A DNA stretch of 19,539 bases from an uncultured Prevotella sp. (GCA_900553965.1 USFX01000021.1:1-19539); one strand, 5' to 3'. Positions 1-7,206 are shown, counted from the stretch's first letter. Notes: a model not told the origin generated them from the sequence alone. A program made the numbers and translations.

Positions 1-306
1 GCTGACGGACAAGGTCACAATGACCGTACTGTCGTTTTGGGTGTCTATGGCGTTAACTTCAACCTCTGCTGCATGACCGTAGGAGCGCAGAACAATCAGG
101 TCTGCCTCACTTACATTTGACGCTACATAGCCAATCCATTTCCGGCCTTCCGGTGTAGAATGGTCTGACGCGGCATGGAAATCGAAGTTGAAGTAATTCT
201 CAGCAAAGGCAAGGGCATCCTTGCGGATGCCGTCATCGGCATCTGAAGAAATATCACAAGCTGCAAAAAAGAATGTGGTTATAGCCGCAAATAATTTGAA
301 ATTCAT
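1..306 (-). CDS. Putative exported lipoprotein, 3'-truncated by the window edge
   Basis: The minus strand is open from an ATG at 306 to the window edge (102 codons seen, no stop). The product begins MNFKLFAAITTFFFAACDIS, a short lipoprotein signal peptide: one lysine, a hydrophobic stretch and the lipobox FAAC with Cys15 as the lipidated residue. The residues after the cysteine are acidic (DISSDADD), like the export signal that sends many Bacteroidetes lipoproteins to the cell surface; surface location is an inference. The mature part has aromatic and charged residues (AFAENYFNFDFHAAS, then GRKWIGYV) and a beta-rich end, which could be the start of a small NTF2-like or similar secreted domain, but I do not recognise the family. 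A TAnnTTTG element at 504-497 would give a leader of about 180 nt. Confidence 0.75.
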   Translation of the reverse strand, partial: MNFKLFAAITTFFFAACDISSDADDGIRKDALAFAENYFNFDFHAASDHSTPEGRKWIGYVASNVSEADLIVLRSYGHAAEVEVNAIDTQNDSTVIVTLSVS

Positions 307-496
307 GTCTGACATCCTTTATCGTTCAGGCCCGTTCCTACCGGATTGCATCAGGATAAAACCGGAAGCGAACCCGCAAGAACCAGGACTGCCATTCTCT
401 TGAGGCGCAACTCTGACATCACGGCGACATTGTCACGCTGCCGCGACGGAGCAGGACAGGTATCGTAACCAAACAGACGTAACGCCAAAATCTTTG

Positions 497-527
497 CAAA
501 GATAGCCAATTTCATTTGGTTTTCACA
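497..527 (-). promoter_or_regulatory. Candidate promoter for the lipoprotein gene
   Basis: On the minus strand TATCTTTG (504 to 497) matches the Bacteroidetes -7 consensus TAnnTTTG exactly. A 3/4 match to the -33 element TTTG (TGTG, 527-524) lies 19 bp upstream. The -7 element lies in a 14-bp perfect palindrome, ATCTTTGCAAAGAT (490-503). Transcription would start near 490, leaving a long leader before the ATG at 306. Confidence 0.45.
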
Positions 528-546
528 TAGTTTTTTCTTACTTTTG
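515..546 (+). promoter_or_regulatory. Promoter of the metallo-hydrolase gene
   Basis: TTTG (515-518), 20 bp, then TACTTTTG (539-546) is a perfect match to the Bacteroidetes sigma-ABfr promoter (TTTG N19-21 TAnnTTTG). Transcription would begin around 553, leaving a leader of only about 10 nt before the ATG at 564. It faces away from the lipoprotein promoter at 497-527. Confidence 0.75.
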
Positions 547-563
547 CACAAAATAATAACGAA

Positions 564-1370
564 ATGCTGAAATTTATATCCTTTGGCAGCGGAAGCAGCG
601 GTAATTGCTATTACCTGTTCACCGCAACGGATGGATTACTCATAGACACAGGAATAGGTATCAGAACTCTGAAAAAGTATTTTAAGGATTACGGACTGAG
701 CCTGTCTTCGGTCCACAATGTACTTATAACCCATGACCATGCCGACCATGTCAAGTCCGTTGGATGTCTGAGCGGAGACTATAATCTGCCTGTATATACA
801 ACACCCGAAGTGCATCAGGGCATCGGACGCAATTATTGTGTGCAAAGGAAAATCAATCAGGAACATATAAGATATGTCGCCAAGGGCGAGACTCTCACGC
901 TTGGAGATTTTAGGATTACGCCGTTCGGTGTACCTCATGACAGTGCCGATAACGTAGGTTACTGCATTGAATGTGAAGGCGTGACGTTCTGTCTGATAAC
1001 GGACGCCGGCAGCATCACGGACGAAATGAAGACGTTCATCGGCAAGGCCCACTATCTCGTCATTGAGGCAAACCACGACGAAGAAATGCTGAAAAACGGT
1101 CCTTATCCGCAGCATCTCAAAAAAAGGATACTGAGCGGCAACGGACATCTGAGCAACACGGCCTGCGGAACGGCCCTCGTCGAGAACATGACGGAGAGGC
1201 TGCACGGCGTCTGGCTCTGTCATCTCAGCGAGGACAACAACCATCCGGAACTGGCCCGCAAGACCGTTGAGACCATTCTCAGCAGCCACGGCGTCATCGC
1301 CGGAACGGACATAAAACTGGAAGTCCTCAAGCGCAAGGTTCCGAGCGGGATTTATGAACTGACACTGTAG
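564..1370 (+). CDS. MBL-fold metallo-hydrolase, WalJ/YycJ-like
   Basis: This 268-residue protein belongs to the metallo-beta-lactamase superfamily. The family signature THDHADH (residues 56-62) gives the zinc- or manganese-binding HxHxDH motif. GSGSSGN near the N-terminus (residues 8-14) and LLIDTG (25-30) are typical of the YycJ/WalJ branch, and further metal ligands probably come from VPHD, the LITDAG stretch and the C-terminal CHLS segment. WalJ-type proteins are thought to act as phosphodiesterases or 5' exonucleases in DNA mismatch repair or cell-wall control; the substrate here cannot be read from sequence. It has no signal peptide, so it is cytoplasmic. It has its own promoter at 515-546 and is followed after 37 bp by the helicase gene on the same strand, so the two are probably co-transcribed. 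Length is normal for the family. Confidence 0.9.
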   Translation: MLKFISFGSGSSGNCYYLFTATDGLLIDTGIGIRTLKKYFKDYGLSLSSVHNVLITHDHADHVKSVGCLSGDYNLPVYTTPEVHQGIGRNYCVQRKINQEHIRYVAKGETLTLGDFRITPFGVPHDSADNVGYCIECEGVTFCLITDAGSITDEMKTFIGKAHYLVIEANHDEEMLKNGPYPQHLKKRILSGNGHLSNTACGTALVENMTERLHGVWLCHLSEDNNHPELARKTVETILSSHGVIAGTDIKLEVLKRKVPSGIYELTL

Positions 1371-1407
1371 AAAAGCTTCCATATCCGAACAACAGAGATC
1401 ACGACAG

Positions 1408-2727
1408 ATGGAATTGAAAGAGATACTGAGAAAACTCCATATTGAGGAGTTGAATGAGATGCAAAAGGAGGCATACGCCAATGTCCGCGATACGGACAAG
1501 GACGTTGTCATTCTGTCGCCGACGGGAACGGGAAAGACTCTCGCCTACCTGCTCCCGCTGGTGGAGCTACTGGACCCGACGGACGACAGGGTTCAGGCAG
1601 TGGTGGTTGTGCCCGGACGTGAGCTTGCCTTACAGTCAGACAACGTCCTGAAAGGAATGGGATGCGGCATCAGGTCGCTCTGCTGCTACGGCGGACGCAC
1701 GGCGATGGAAGAGCATCGGACAATCCGCCAAAAGCTGCCGCACGTCATATTCGGCACTCCGGGACGCCTCAACGACCATCTAGACAAAAATAATATCTCA
1801 CCCTACGGAATACGCTTTCTCGTCATCGACGAATTTGACAAGTGTCTGCAGATGGGCTTTCTCGACGAAATGTCACGTCTGATAAAGAAACTCCCCGGTG
1901 TGAGACGCAGGATTTTGCTGTCCGCCACGGACACCATCCAGATTCCAGATTTCGTCCGCATGGACAAAACCGTCAGAATTGACCATCAGAAGAAGGACGG
2001 ACAGGTGTCTGACAGAGTGTCTATATATAAGGTATGCAGCCCAACGAAAGACAAGCTCGAAACTCTATATAACCTGCTGTGCTCACAGGGAGACCGCAAC
2101 TCGATTGTATTCCTGAACTATCGGGACAGCGTGGAGCGCACGGCGGACTACCTGAAAAGCAAAGGATTTTCCGTCAGCCATTTCCATGGCGGAATGGACC
2201 AGAAGGAACGGGAAGACGCCCTCTATAAGTTCAGCAACGGCTCGGCAAACGTTTTCGTTTCAACGGACTTGGCCTCGCGTGGACTTGACATTCCTGATGT
2301 CGACAACATCATCCACTATCATCTGCCGCAAACAGAAGACAGCTATATACACCGTGTCGGACGCACGGCACGCTGGGAAGCAGACGGACAGGCCTTCTTT
2401 GTCCTCGGGCCGGATGAATATATCCCAGAATTTGTCAAAGACGACATTAAGAATATCGACATTCCGGCCGGCGGGCAAACACCGGTTGCGGCAAGAATGG
2501 CGACTATATATATAGGTAAGGGCAAGAAAGACAAGCTCAGCAAAGGCGACATTGTCGGGTTCCTGTGCAAGAAAGGCGGACTCGCCCCGACGGAGATAGG
2601 ACGCATCGACGTCAAGGACCGCTATACCTACGCCGCTATCGCAAGAGACAAGGTCGAAAGCGTGCTGAATCAGACACGCGGAGAAAAGATAAAAGGAATA
2701 AAAACAATCATCGAAATTGTCATATAG
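1408..2727 (+). CDS. DEAD-box RNA helicase with DbpA-type RNA-binding domain
   Basis: This 439-residue protein has the motifs of an ATP-dependent RNA helicase in order: Q-motif region (LNEMQKEA, 15-22), Walker A SPTGTGKT (37-44), Ia PGRELA (69-74), GG (95-96), TPGRL (117-121), motif II DEFD (141-144), SAT (172-174), the RecA2 motif STDLASRGLD (about 285-294) and HRVGRTAR (315-322). The last 75 or so residues (ATIYIGKGKKDKLSKGDIVG to the end) resemble the DbpA RNA-binding domain, which in E. coli binds 23S rRNA hairpin 92 during large-subunit assembly. Motif II reads DEFD rather than DEAD and Ia has PGRELA rather than PTRELA; DEFD is something I recall from other Bacteroidetes homologues. A role in ribosome assembly or RNA remodelling is the likely one. 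It follows the metallo-hydrolase gene by 37 bp and has no separate promoter I can see. Confidence 0.92.
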   Translation: MELKEILRKLHIEELNEMQKEAYANVRDTDKDVVILSPTGTGKTLAYLLPLVELLDPTDDRVQAVVVVPGRELALQSDNVLKGMGCGIRSLCCYGGRTAMEEHRTIRQKLPHVIFGTPGRLNDHLDKNNISPYGIRFLVIDEFDKCLQMGFLDEMSRLIKKLPGVRRRILLSATDTIQIPDFVRMDKTVRIDHQKKDGQVSDRVSIYKVCSPTKDKLETLYNLLCSQGDRNSIVFLNYRDSVERTADYLKSKGFSVSHFHGGMDQKEREDALYKFSNGSANVFVSTDLASRGLDIPDVDNIIHYHLPQTEDSYIHRVGRTARWEADGQAFFVLGPDEYIPEFVKDDIKNIDIPAGGQTPVAARMATIYIGKGKKDKLSKGDIVGFLCKKGGLAPTEIGRIDVKDRYTYAAIARDKVESVLNQTRGEKIKGIKTIIEIVI

Positions 2728-2767
2728 CTAAAAACAACGGCTTTTACCTATATTTCTGCTAAAATAT

Positions 2768-2798
2768 TTTGCCAAATGGAATAAAAAGTGTAACTTCG
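2768..2798 (+). promoter_or_regulatory. Promoter of serC
   Basis: TTTG (2768-2771), a 19-bp spacer and TAACTTCG (2791-2798) match the Bacteroidetes promoter, with one mismatch in the -7 element. The start would be near 2805, giving a leader of about 28 nt that is A/T-rich with no Shine-Dalgarno sequence. Confidence 0.6.
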
Positions 2799-2833
2799 CA
2801 CTCAGAATTTATAAACATATAATTAACAATCAA

Positions 2834-3901
2834 ATGAAGAAATACAACTTTAATGCAGGTCCGTCTATGCTTCCGCGCGAAGTGATAGAGAATACTGCTA
2901 AGCAGTGTTTAGACTTCAATGGTTCTGGCCTTTCTCTTATGGAAATCAGCCACCGTGCAAAAGACTTTCAACCAGTTCTTGACGAGGCAGTCAATCTCAT
3001 CAAAGAACTGCTTCAGATACCGGAAGGCTATTCCGTGATATTCCTCGGAGGCGGTGCCTCGCTCGAATTCTGTATGATTCCATACAACTTCCTCATCAAC
3101 AAGGCCGCTTATCTCAATACCGGTACTTGGGCAAAGAAGGCTATGAAGGAAGCCAAGTTGTTCGGCGAGGTTGTTGAAGTTGCTTCATCTGCTGATGCCA
3201 ACTACACTTTCATTCCCAAAGGATGGACATGCCCCGACGATGTGGATTATCTGCACATCACAACAAATAACACCATATACGGTACGGAAATCCGCAAGGA
3301 GCTCGACGTCAATGTCCGCATGATTGCCGATATGTCTTCCGACATCTTCAGCCGTCCGGTTGACGTAAGTAAGTATGACTGCATCTATGCCGGCGCACAG
3401 AAGAATCTGGCCATGGCTGGTGTCACCTTGGTTATCGTCAAGGATGATACTCTCGGCAAAGCTCCGCGTCAGATACCGACAATGCTCGACTACCGCACAC
3501 ATGTCGAGAAGGGCTCTATGTTCAACACACCGCCAGTTGTCCCCATCTATTCAGCTTTGGAGACTCTCCGCTGGATAAAGAAGAACGGCGGTCTGGAGGC
3601 TATGGACAAGCTGGCGCAGCAGCGTGCTGAAATCCTCTACAGCGAGATTGACCGCAACAAGCTGTTCCGCGGCACAGTCAAGGAGGAAGACCGCTCTGTC
3701 ATGAACATCTGCTTCGTCATGAACGACGAATATGCCGAACTCGAAAAACCGTTCTTCGAGTATGCTACATCAAAGGGAATGGTCGGCATAAAGGGCCACC
3801 GCAGTGTCGGCGGTTTCCGTGCAAGCTGCTATAACGCCCAGACAATAGAGGGAGTGAACGCACTTGTACAATGTATGAAAGAGTTTGAAGCTCAGCATTA
3901 A
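2834..3901 (+). CDS. serC: Phosphoserine aminotransferase
   Basis: A 355-residue class V aminotransferase of the SerC family. It converts 3-phosphohydroxypyruvate and glutamate to O-phosphoserine and 2-oxoglutarate, the second step of serine synthesis, and also serves pyridoxal phosphate synthesis in many bacteria. Visible marks are the N-terminal YNFNAGPSMLPREV, the glycine-rich FLGGGASLEF, and the PLP-binding lysine Lys190 in YAGAQKNLAMAG, followed near the C-terminus by GIKGHRSVGGFRAS, which binds substrate phosphate. Length is normal. It is cytoplasmic and a homodimer in known relatives. It has its own promoter and is separated from serA by a good terminator at 3916-3964, so the two genes, although adjacent and in one pathway, may not be expressed in a fixed ratio. 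Confidence 0.97.
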   Translation: MKKYNFNAGPSMLPREVIENTAKQCLDFNGSGLSLMEISHRAKDFQPVLDEAVNLIKELLQIPEGYSVIFLGGGASLEFCMIPYNFLINKAAYLNTGTWAKKAMKEAKLFGEVVEVASSADANYTFIPKGWTCPDDVDYLHITTNNTIYGTEIRKELDVNVRMIADMSSDIFSRPVDVSKYDCIYAGAQKNLAMAGVTLVIVKDDTLGKAPRQIPTMLDYRTHVEKGSMFNTPPVVPIYSALETLRWIKKNGGLEAMDKLAQQRAEILYSEIDRNKLFRGTVKEEDRSVMNICFVMNDEYAELEKPFFEYATSKGMVGIKGHRSVGGFRASCYNAQTIEGVNALVQCMKEFEAQH

Positions 3902-3915
3902 TAAGAACTTATAAT

Positions 3916-3964
3916 GAGGGCGTGCCATAAACCAAAAGGTTTTGGCAGGCCCTCTTTTCGTTTT
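3916..3964 (+). terminator. Rho-independent terminator between serC and serA
   Basis: GAGGGC (3916-3921) pairs with GCCCTC (3949-3954). Inside this, TGCCA pairs with TGGCA and AAACC with GGTTT around an AAAA loop, with small bulges. TTTTCGTTTT follows (3955-3964). It lies 14 bp after the serC stop. Confidence 0.85.
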
Positions 3965-4016
3965 ATAACAATCCAAATTCAGTTTAGAACAACCCATAAA
4001 AGAAAAATATAATATT

Positions 4017-4934
4017 ATGAAAGTATTAGTAGCAACAGAAAAGCCATTCGCTTCAACAGCCGTTGAAGGAATACGAAAAGAAATAGAAAATGCCGGTCAC
4101 GAACTGGTTTTATTGGAAAAATACACCGAAAAGGCCCAGCTTTTGGATGCTGTCAAGGATGCTGACGCAATGATTGTGCGTTCAGACAAAGTTACTCCCG
4201 ATGTCCTTGACGCTGCCACAAACCTCAAGATTGTTGTCCGTGCCGGTGCCGGATATGACTCAATCGACACGGCATACGCAAAGGAGAAGGGTGTCATTGT
4301 CGAGAACACTCCCGGTCAGAACGCCAATGCCGTAGCCGAGCTGGTGTTCGGTATGCTCGTCTACGCCGTACGCAGCTTCTATAACGGCAAGGCTGGCACA
4401 GAGCTGTTCGGCAAGAAACTCGGTATTCTGGCCTTCGGAAACGTTGGCCGCAACGTCGCACGCATCGCCAAGGGCTTCGGTATGGACGTCTACGCATACG
4501 ACGCCTATTGCCCAAAAGAGGCCATCGAGAAAGAAGGCGTCAAGGCTGTGGCTGACCAGAACGAACTATTCAAGACATGCGATATCGTGTCACTCCACAT
4601 CCCTGCAACCGCAGAGACCAAAGAAAGCATCAACTACGCTATAGTCGGTCAGATGAAAAAAGGCGGTATTCTCATAAATACGGCCCGCAAGGAAGTCATC
4701 AACGAAAGCGAATTGCTCAAACTGCTTGCCGAGCGCACTGACCTGAAGTATGTGACAGACATCAAACCGGACGCCGACGCAGAGTTCGCTAAGTTTGAAG
4801 GCCGCTATTTCAGCACACCCAAGAAGATGGGAGCACAGACAGCCGAGGCTAACACCAACGCCGGCATCGCCGCTGCAAAGCAGATCAACTCCTTCTTCGC
4901 AACGGGAGACACCAAGTTCCAAATAAACAAATAA
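4017..4934 (+). CDS. serA: D-3-phosphoglycerate dehydrogenase, short Bacteroidales type
   Basis: A 305-residue D-2-hydroxyacid dehydrogenase, placed after serC and so taken as the first enzyme of serine synthesis (3-phosphoglycerate to 3-phosphohydroxypyruvate, NAD-dependent). The NAD-binding Rossmann motif is GILAFGNVGRNVA (136-148), preceded by VRAGAGYDSID and NTPGQNANAVAE in the substrate region. Arg224 (NTARKEV) is the conserved catalytic arginine. The usual TPHxGA motif with the catalytic histidine reads TPKKMGAQTAEAN here, with Lys269 at the histidine position, and the canonical DVFExEP glutamate segment reads DIKPDAD. The substitution matches what I recall of Bacteroidales and Entamoeba PGDH, so it is probably a lineage trait rather than decay. 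There is no C-terminal ACT domain, so serine feedback through that domain is not expected. No consensus promoter was found between the upstream terminator and the ATG. The DUF1015 gene begins 9 bp downstream. Confidence 0.93.
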   Translation: MKVLVATEKPFASTAVEGIRKEIENAGHELVLLEKYTEKAQLLDAVKDADAMIVRSDKVTPDVLDAATNLKIVVRAGAGYDSIDTAYAKEKGVIVENTPGQNANAVAELVFGMLVYAVRSFYNGKAGTELFGKKLGILAFGNVGRNVARIAKGFGMDVYAYDAYCPKEAIEKEGVKAVADQNELFKTCDIVSLHIPATAETKESINYAIVGQMKKGGILINTARKEVINESELLKLLAERTDLKYVTDIKPDADAEFAKFEGRYFSTPKKMGAQTAEANTNAGIAAAKQINSFFATGDTKFQINK

Positions 4935-4943
4935 AAATCCGTT

Positions 4944-6191
4944 ATGGCAAAAGTAAAACCATTCAAAGGCATACGTCCTCCCAAAGAACTGGTCGAGAAG
5001 ATTGAGTCACGCCCGTATGACGTGCTCAACTCCGAGGAAGCCAGAGCCGAAGCCGGGGACAACGAGATGAGCCTCTACCACATCATAAAGCCCGAAATCG
5101 ACTTCACTCCGGACACAAGCGAATACGACCCGCGTGTCTATGAGAAGGCCGCAGAGAACTTCCAGAAGTTTCAGGACAAGGGCTGGCTCAAGCAGGATGA
5201 GAAGGAGCAATACTACATATACGCCCAGACCATGAACGGCAAGACGCAGTATGGTCTCGTCGTCGGAGCTTTCGTGGACGACTATCTCAACGGAGTCATC
5301 AAGAAGCACGAGCTCACCCGTCGTGACAAGGAGGAAGACCGCATGAAGCATGTACGTGTCAACAACGCCAACATCGAACCGGTGTTCTTCGCCTACCCCG
5401 ACAACGCCGTGCTGGACGCCCTCATCAGCAAATACAAGGTAACCGAACCGGAATATGATTTCATCGCCCCCATCGACGGATTCCGCCATCAGCTCTGGAT
5501 TGTCAGCGACGACAACGACATCAAGACCGTCACGGACGAGTTTGAGAAGATGCCGTATCTCTATATCGCCGACGGTCACCACCGCTCTGCCGCGGCCGCT
5601 TTGGTCGGCGCAGAGAAGGCGAAGCAGAATCCCAACCATACGGGAACAGAGGAGTATAACTACTTCATGGCCGTATGTTTTCAGGCTTCCCAGCTCACCA
5701 TCCTCGACTACAACCGCGTCGTCAAGGACCTCAACGGCATGTCATCGGAAGAGTTCCTCAATGCGCTGACAACGAATTTCACCGTAGAGGACAAGGGCAC
5801 GGAAATCTACAAGCCGGCCAAGCTCCACGAATTCTCGCTCTATCTCGACAGCCATTGGTACAGCCTCACGGCCAAGGACGGCACGTATGACAACAACGAC
5901 CCCATCGGAGTGTTGGACGTTGACATTTCGAGCCGCCTCATACTCGACGACATTCTCGGCATAAAAGACCTCCGCAGCGACAAGCGCATCGACTTCGTCG
6001 GTGGTCTGCGCGGTCTTGGCGAGCTGAAGCGCCGTGTGGACAGCGGTGAGATGCGTATGGCACTGGCCTTATATCCGGTATCCATGCAGCAAATCATGGA
6101 CATCGCCGACAGCGGAAAAATCATGCCTCCAAAGGCAACATGGTTTGAACCGAAGCTCCGTTCCGGCCTAATCATTCACAAGTTGGCATAA
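4944..6191 (+). CDS. DUF1015 family protein, linked to serine biosynthesis
   Basis: This 415-residue cytoplasmic protein has the features of the DUF1015 family (COG4198): an N-terminal KVKPFKGIRPPKE segment, the YYIYAQ region, HELTRRDKEEDRMKH, and the central signature ADGHHRSAAA with Asp210-Gly-His-His-Arg214. The C-terminal half contains FVGGLRGLGELKRRVDSGE and the ending PKATWFEPKLRSGLIIHKL. Its biochemical role is not established to my knowledge. The ATG lies only 9 bp after the serA stop, so translation is probably coupled and a role in serine or phosphoglycerate metabolism is likely. The DGHHR motif resembles the DGHTR-type motif of ParB-like free-serine kinases, which suggests a nucleotide- or phosphate-handling activity; this resemblance is inference by eye. 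Confidence 0.88.
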   Translation: MAKVKPFKGIRPPKELVEKIESRPYDVLNSEEARAEAGDNEMSLYHIIKPEIDFTPDTSEYDPRVYEKAAENFQKFQDKGWLKQDEKEQYYIYAQTMNGKTQYGLVVGAFVDDYLNGVIKKHELTRRDKEEDRMKHVRVNNANIEPVFFAYPDNAVLDALISKYKVTEPEYDFIAPIDGFRHQLWIVSDDNDIKTVTDEFEKMPYLYIADGHHRSAAAALVGAEKAKQNPNHTGTEEYNYFMAVCFQASQLTILDYNRVVKDLNGMSSEEFLNALTTNFTVEDKGTEIYKPAKLHEFSLYLDSHWYSLTAKDGTYDNNDPIGVLDVDISSRLILDDILGIKDLRSDKRIDFVGGLRGLGELKRRVDSGEMRMALALYPVSMQQIMDIADSGKIMPPKATWFEPKLRSGLIIHKLA

Positions 6192-6252
6192 TCCTGACGT
6201 TGCGTTACCTCTCAACCGGAGGCATGCGCACAGAATTTACCACAACGAAGAA

Positions 6253-6837
6253 ATGACCGACGAATATAAGACAATATCAAACATAGGCGAGGGATATTAC
6301 TCCGAAAAGAGGAGTAAGTTCCTCGCCTTTTCCCATCATGTCACATCCGTTGATGAGATTGCGGAAATCTTGGACACATACCGGAAGAAGTATTATGACG
6401 CCCGCCATGTCTGCTACGCCTACATGCTCGGTCCCAAAAGGACAACGTTCAGGGCCAACGACGACGGCGAGCCGAGCAGCACGGCCGGCAAGCCTATCCT
6501 CGGCCAGATCAACAGCAACGAGCTTACGGACATACTTATTGTCGTAGTACGATACTACGGTGGAGTAAACCTCGGTACGGGCGGGCTGATCGTAGCCTAT
6601 AAGGCGGCCGCGGCAGACGCCATCAGCCATTCCGAAATAACGGTCAGACAGGTTGAAGAAGAAGTCGTGTATAATTTTCCGTATATAATGACCAACGACG
6701 TCATGCGCGTGATAAAGGAAATGTCGCCACGCATCGTCTCACAGGCATACGACAACACCTGTGAAATCAGATTGGCCATCCGTAAATCGGAAGCAGAGCG
6801 GCTGCGTGAAAGATTAAACAAATTATCTTTCGAATAA
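6253..6837 (+). CDS. yigZ: YigZ/IMPACT family protein
   Basis: A 194-residue protein with the UPF0029 (IMPACT) N-terminal domain and a DUF1949-like C-terminal domain. Signatures are SEKRSKFLAFSHHV near the N-terminus, the RHVCYAYML segment, DDGEPSSTAGKPIL in the middle, and RYYGGVNLGTGGL followed by AYKAAAADAI. The C-terminal domain after about residue 130 has a ferredoxin-like pattern resembling the end of elongation factor G. In eukaryotes IMPACT regulates Gcn2; the bacterial role is unclear, with nucleic acid or ribosome association proposed. It begins 61 bp after the DUF1015 stop on the same strand, with no promoter consensus in the gap, so it may be the last gene of the serA transcript. 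Length is close to E. coli YigZ. Confidence 0.92.
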   Translation: MTDEYKTISNIGEGYYSEKRSKFLAFSHHVTSVDEIAEILDTYRKKYYDARHVCYAYMLGPKRTTFRANDDGEPSSTAGKPILGQINSNELTDILIVVVRYYGGVNLGTGGLIVAYKAAAADAISHSEITVRQVEEEVVYNFPYIMTNDVMRVIKEMSPRIVSQAYDNTCEIRLAIRKSEAERLRERLNKLSFE

Positions 6838-6839
6838 AT

Positions 6840-6870
6840 TTTGCGGTTAAGAGAAAATATATTAACTTTG
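6840..6870 (+). promoter_or_regulatory. Promoter of tRNA-Ser
   Basis: TTTG (6840-6843), 19 bp, TAACTTTG (6863-6870): a perfect Bacteroidetes promoter beginning 2 bp after the yigZ stop codon. Transcription would start just upstream of the tRNA 5' end at 6883. Confidence 0.8.
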
Positions 6871-6882
6871 CAACCGCAAACA

Positions 6883-6970
6883 GGAAAGTTGGCAGAGTGA
6901 CCGAATGCGCTGGACTCGAAATCCGGTATACCCATTGCGGGTATCGGGGGTTTGAATCCCTCACTTTCCG
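6883..6970 (+). tRNA. tRNA-Ser (anticodon CGA)
   Basis: The acceptor stem GGAAAGT (6883-6889) pairs with ACTTTCC (6963-6969), followed by discriminator G. The D arm reads GCAGAGTGACCGAATGC. The anticodon loop CTCGAAA gives anticodon CGA, reading the serine codon UCG. A long variable arm (ACCC-ATTGC-GGGT), as in class II tRNAs, and a T arm containing GGTTTGAATCC complete the cloverleaf. The CCA end is not encoded: the sequence after the discriminator is CAAG. Confidence 0.95.
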
Positions 6971-6980
6971 CAAGAAAGCA

Positions 6981-7012
6981 AAAAGGAATGTCATAACGAC
7001 ATTCCTTTTTTT
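6981..7012 (+). terminator. Terminator of tRNA-Ser
   Basis: AAAAGGAATGTC (6981-6992), loop ATAAC, GACATTCCTTTTTT: a 10-12 bp perfect stem running into a T tract, 10 bp after the tRNA. Confidence 0.93.
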
Positions 7013-7123
7013 CGTTTCATCCGTTTATGGCATTTCCGGAGCAATCCGAAATTTCAGAAAAAACAATCATATCATTCAGAAATAACAATCCACAGTTCCT
7101 TCGTTTAACATACAACTTTAGTT

Positions 7124-7206
7124 TTACGTGGCTCACGTAACAGTGTTACATGGGCCACGTAACATCATCACGTGAGCCGCGTAACACCGTTACATGAGCC
7201 GTGTAA
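7124..7206. repeat. Array of four 17-bp palindromes at exact 22-bp period
   Basis: Four near-identical palindromic units start at 7124, 7146, 7168 and 7190: TTACGTGGCTCACGTAA, TTACATGGGCCACGTAA, TCACGTGAGCCGCGTAA and TTACATGAGCCGTGTAA. The consensus is TTACRTGRGCCRCGTAA, with 7-bp arms around a 3-bp centre. Units are separated by 5-bp spacers (CAGTG, CATCA, CACCG), all beginning CA. The first unit is a perfect palindrome in its arms and the others have one or a few mismatches. The 22-bp period is about two turns of B-DNA, so all units would face the same side of the helix. Function unknown. Confidence 0.95.

Noticed and set aside
636..1511. A 291-codon open frame on the minus strand, opposite the metallo-hydrolase gene
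   Set aside because: It is the mirror of a clear WalJ-like gene, has no family features, and overlaps the start of the helicase gene.
6883..6970. tRNA-Ser as an integration site of a mobile element
   Set aside because: No second copy of the tRNA 3' end, no integrase, and ordinary genes on both sides.
7124..7206. CRISPR array
   Set aside because: The units are 17-bp palindromes with 5-bp spacers; CRISPR repeats and spacers are each longer than about 20 bp, and no cas gene is present.
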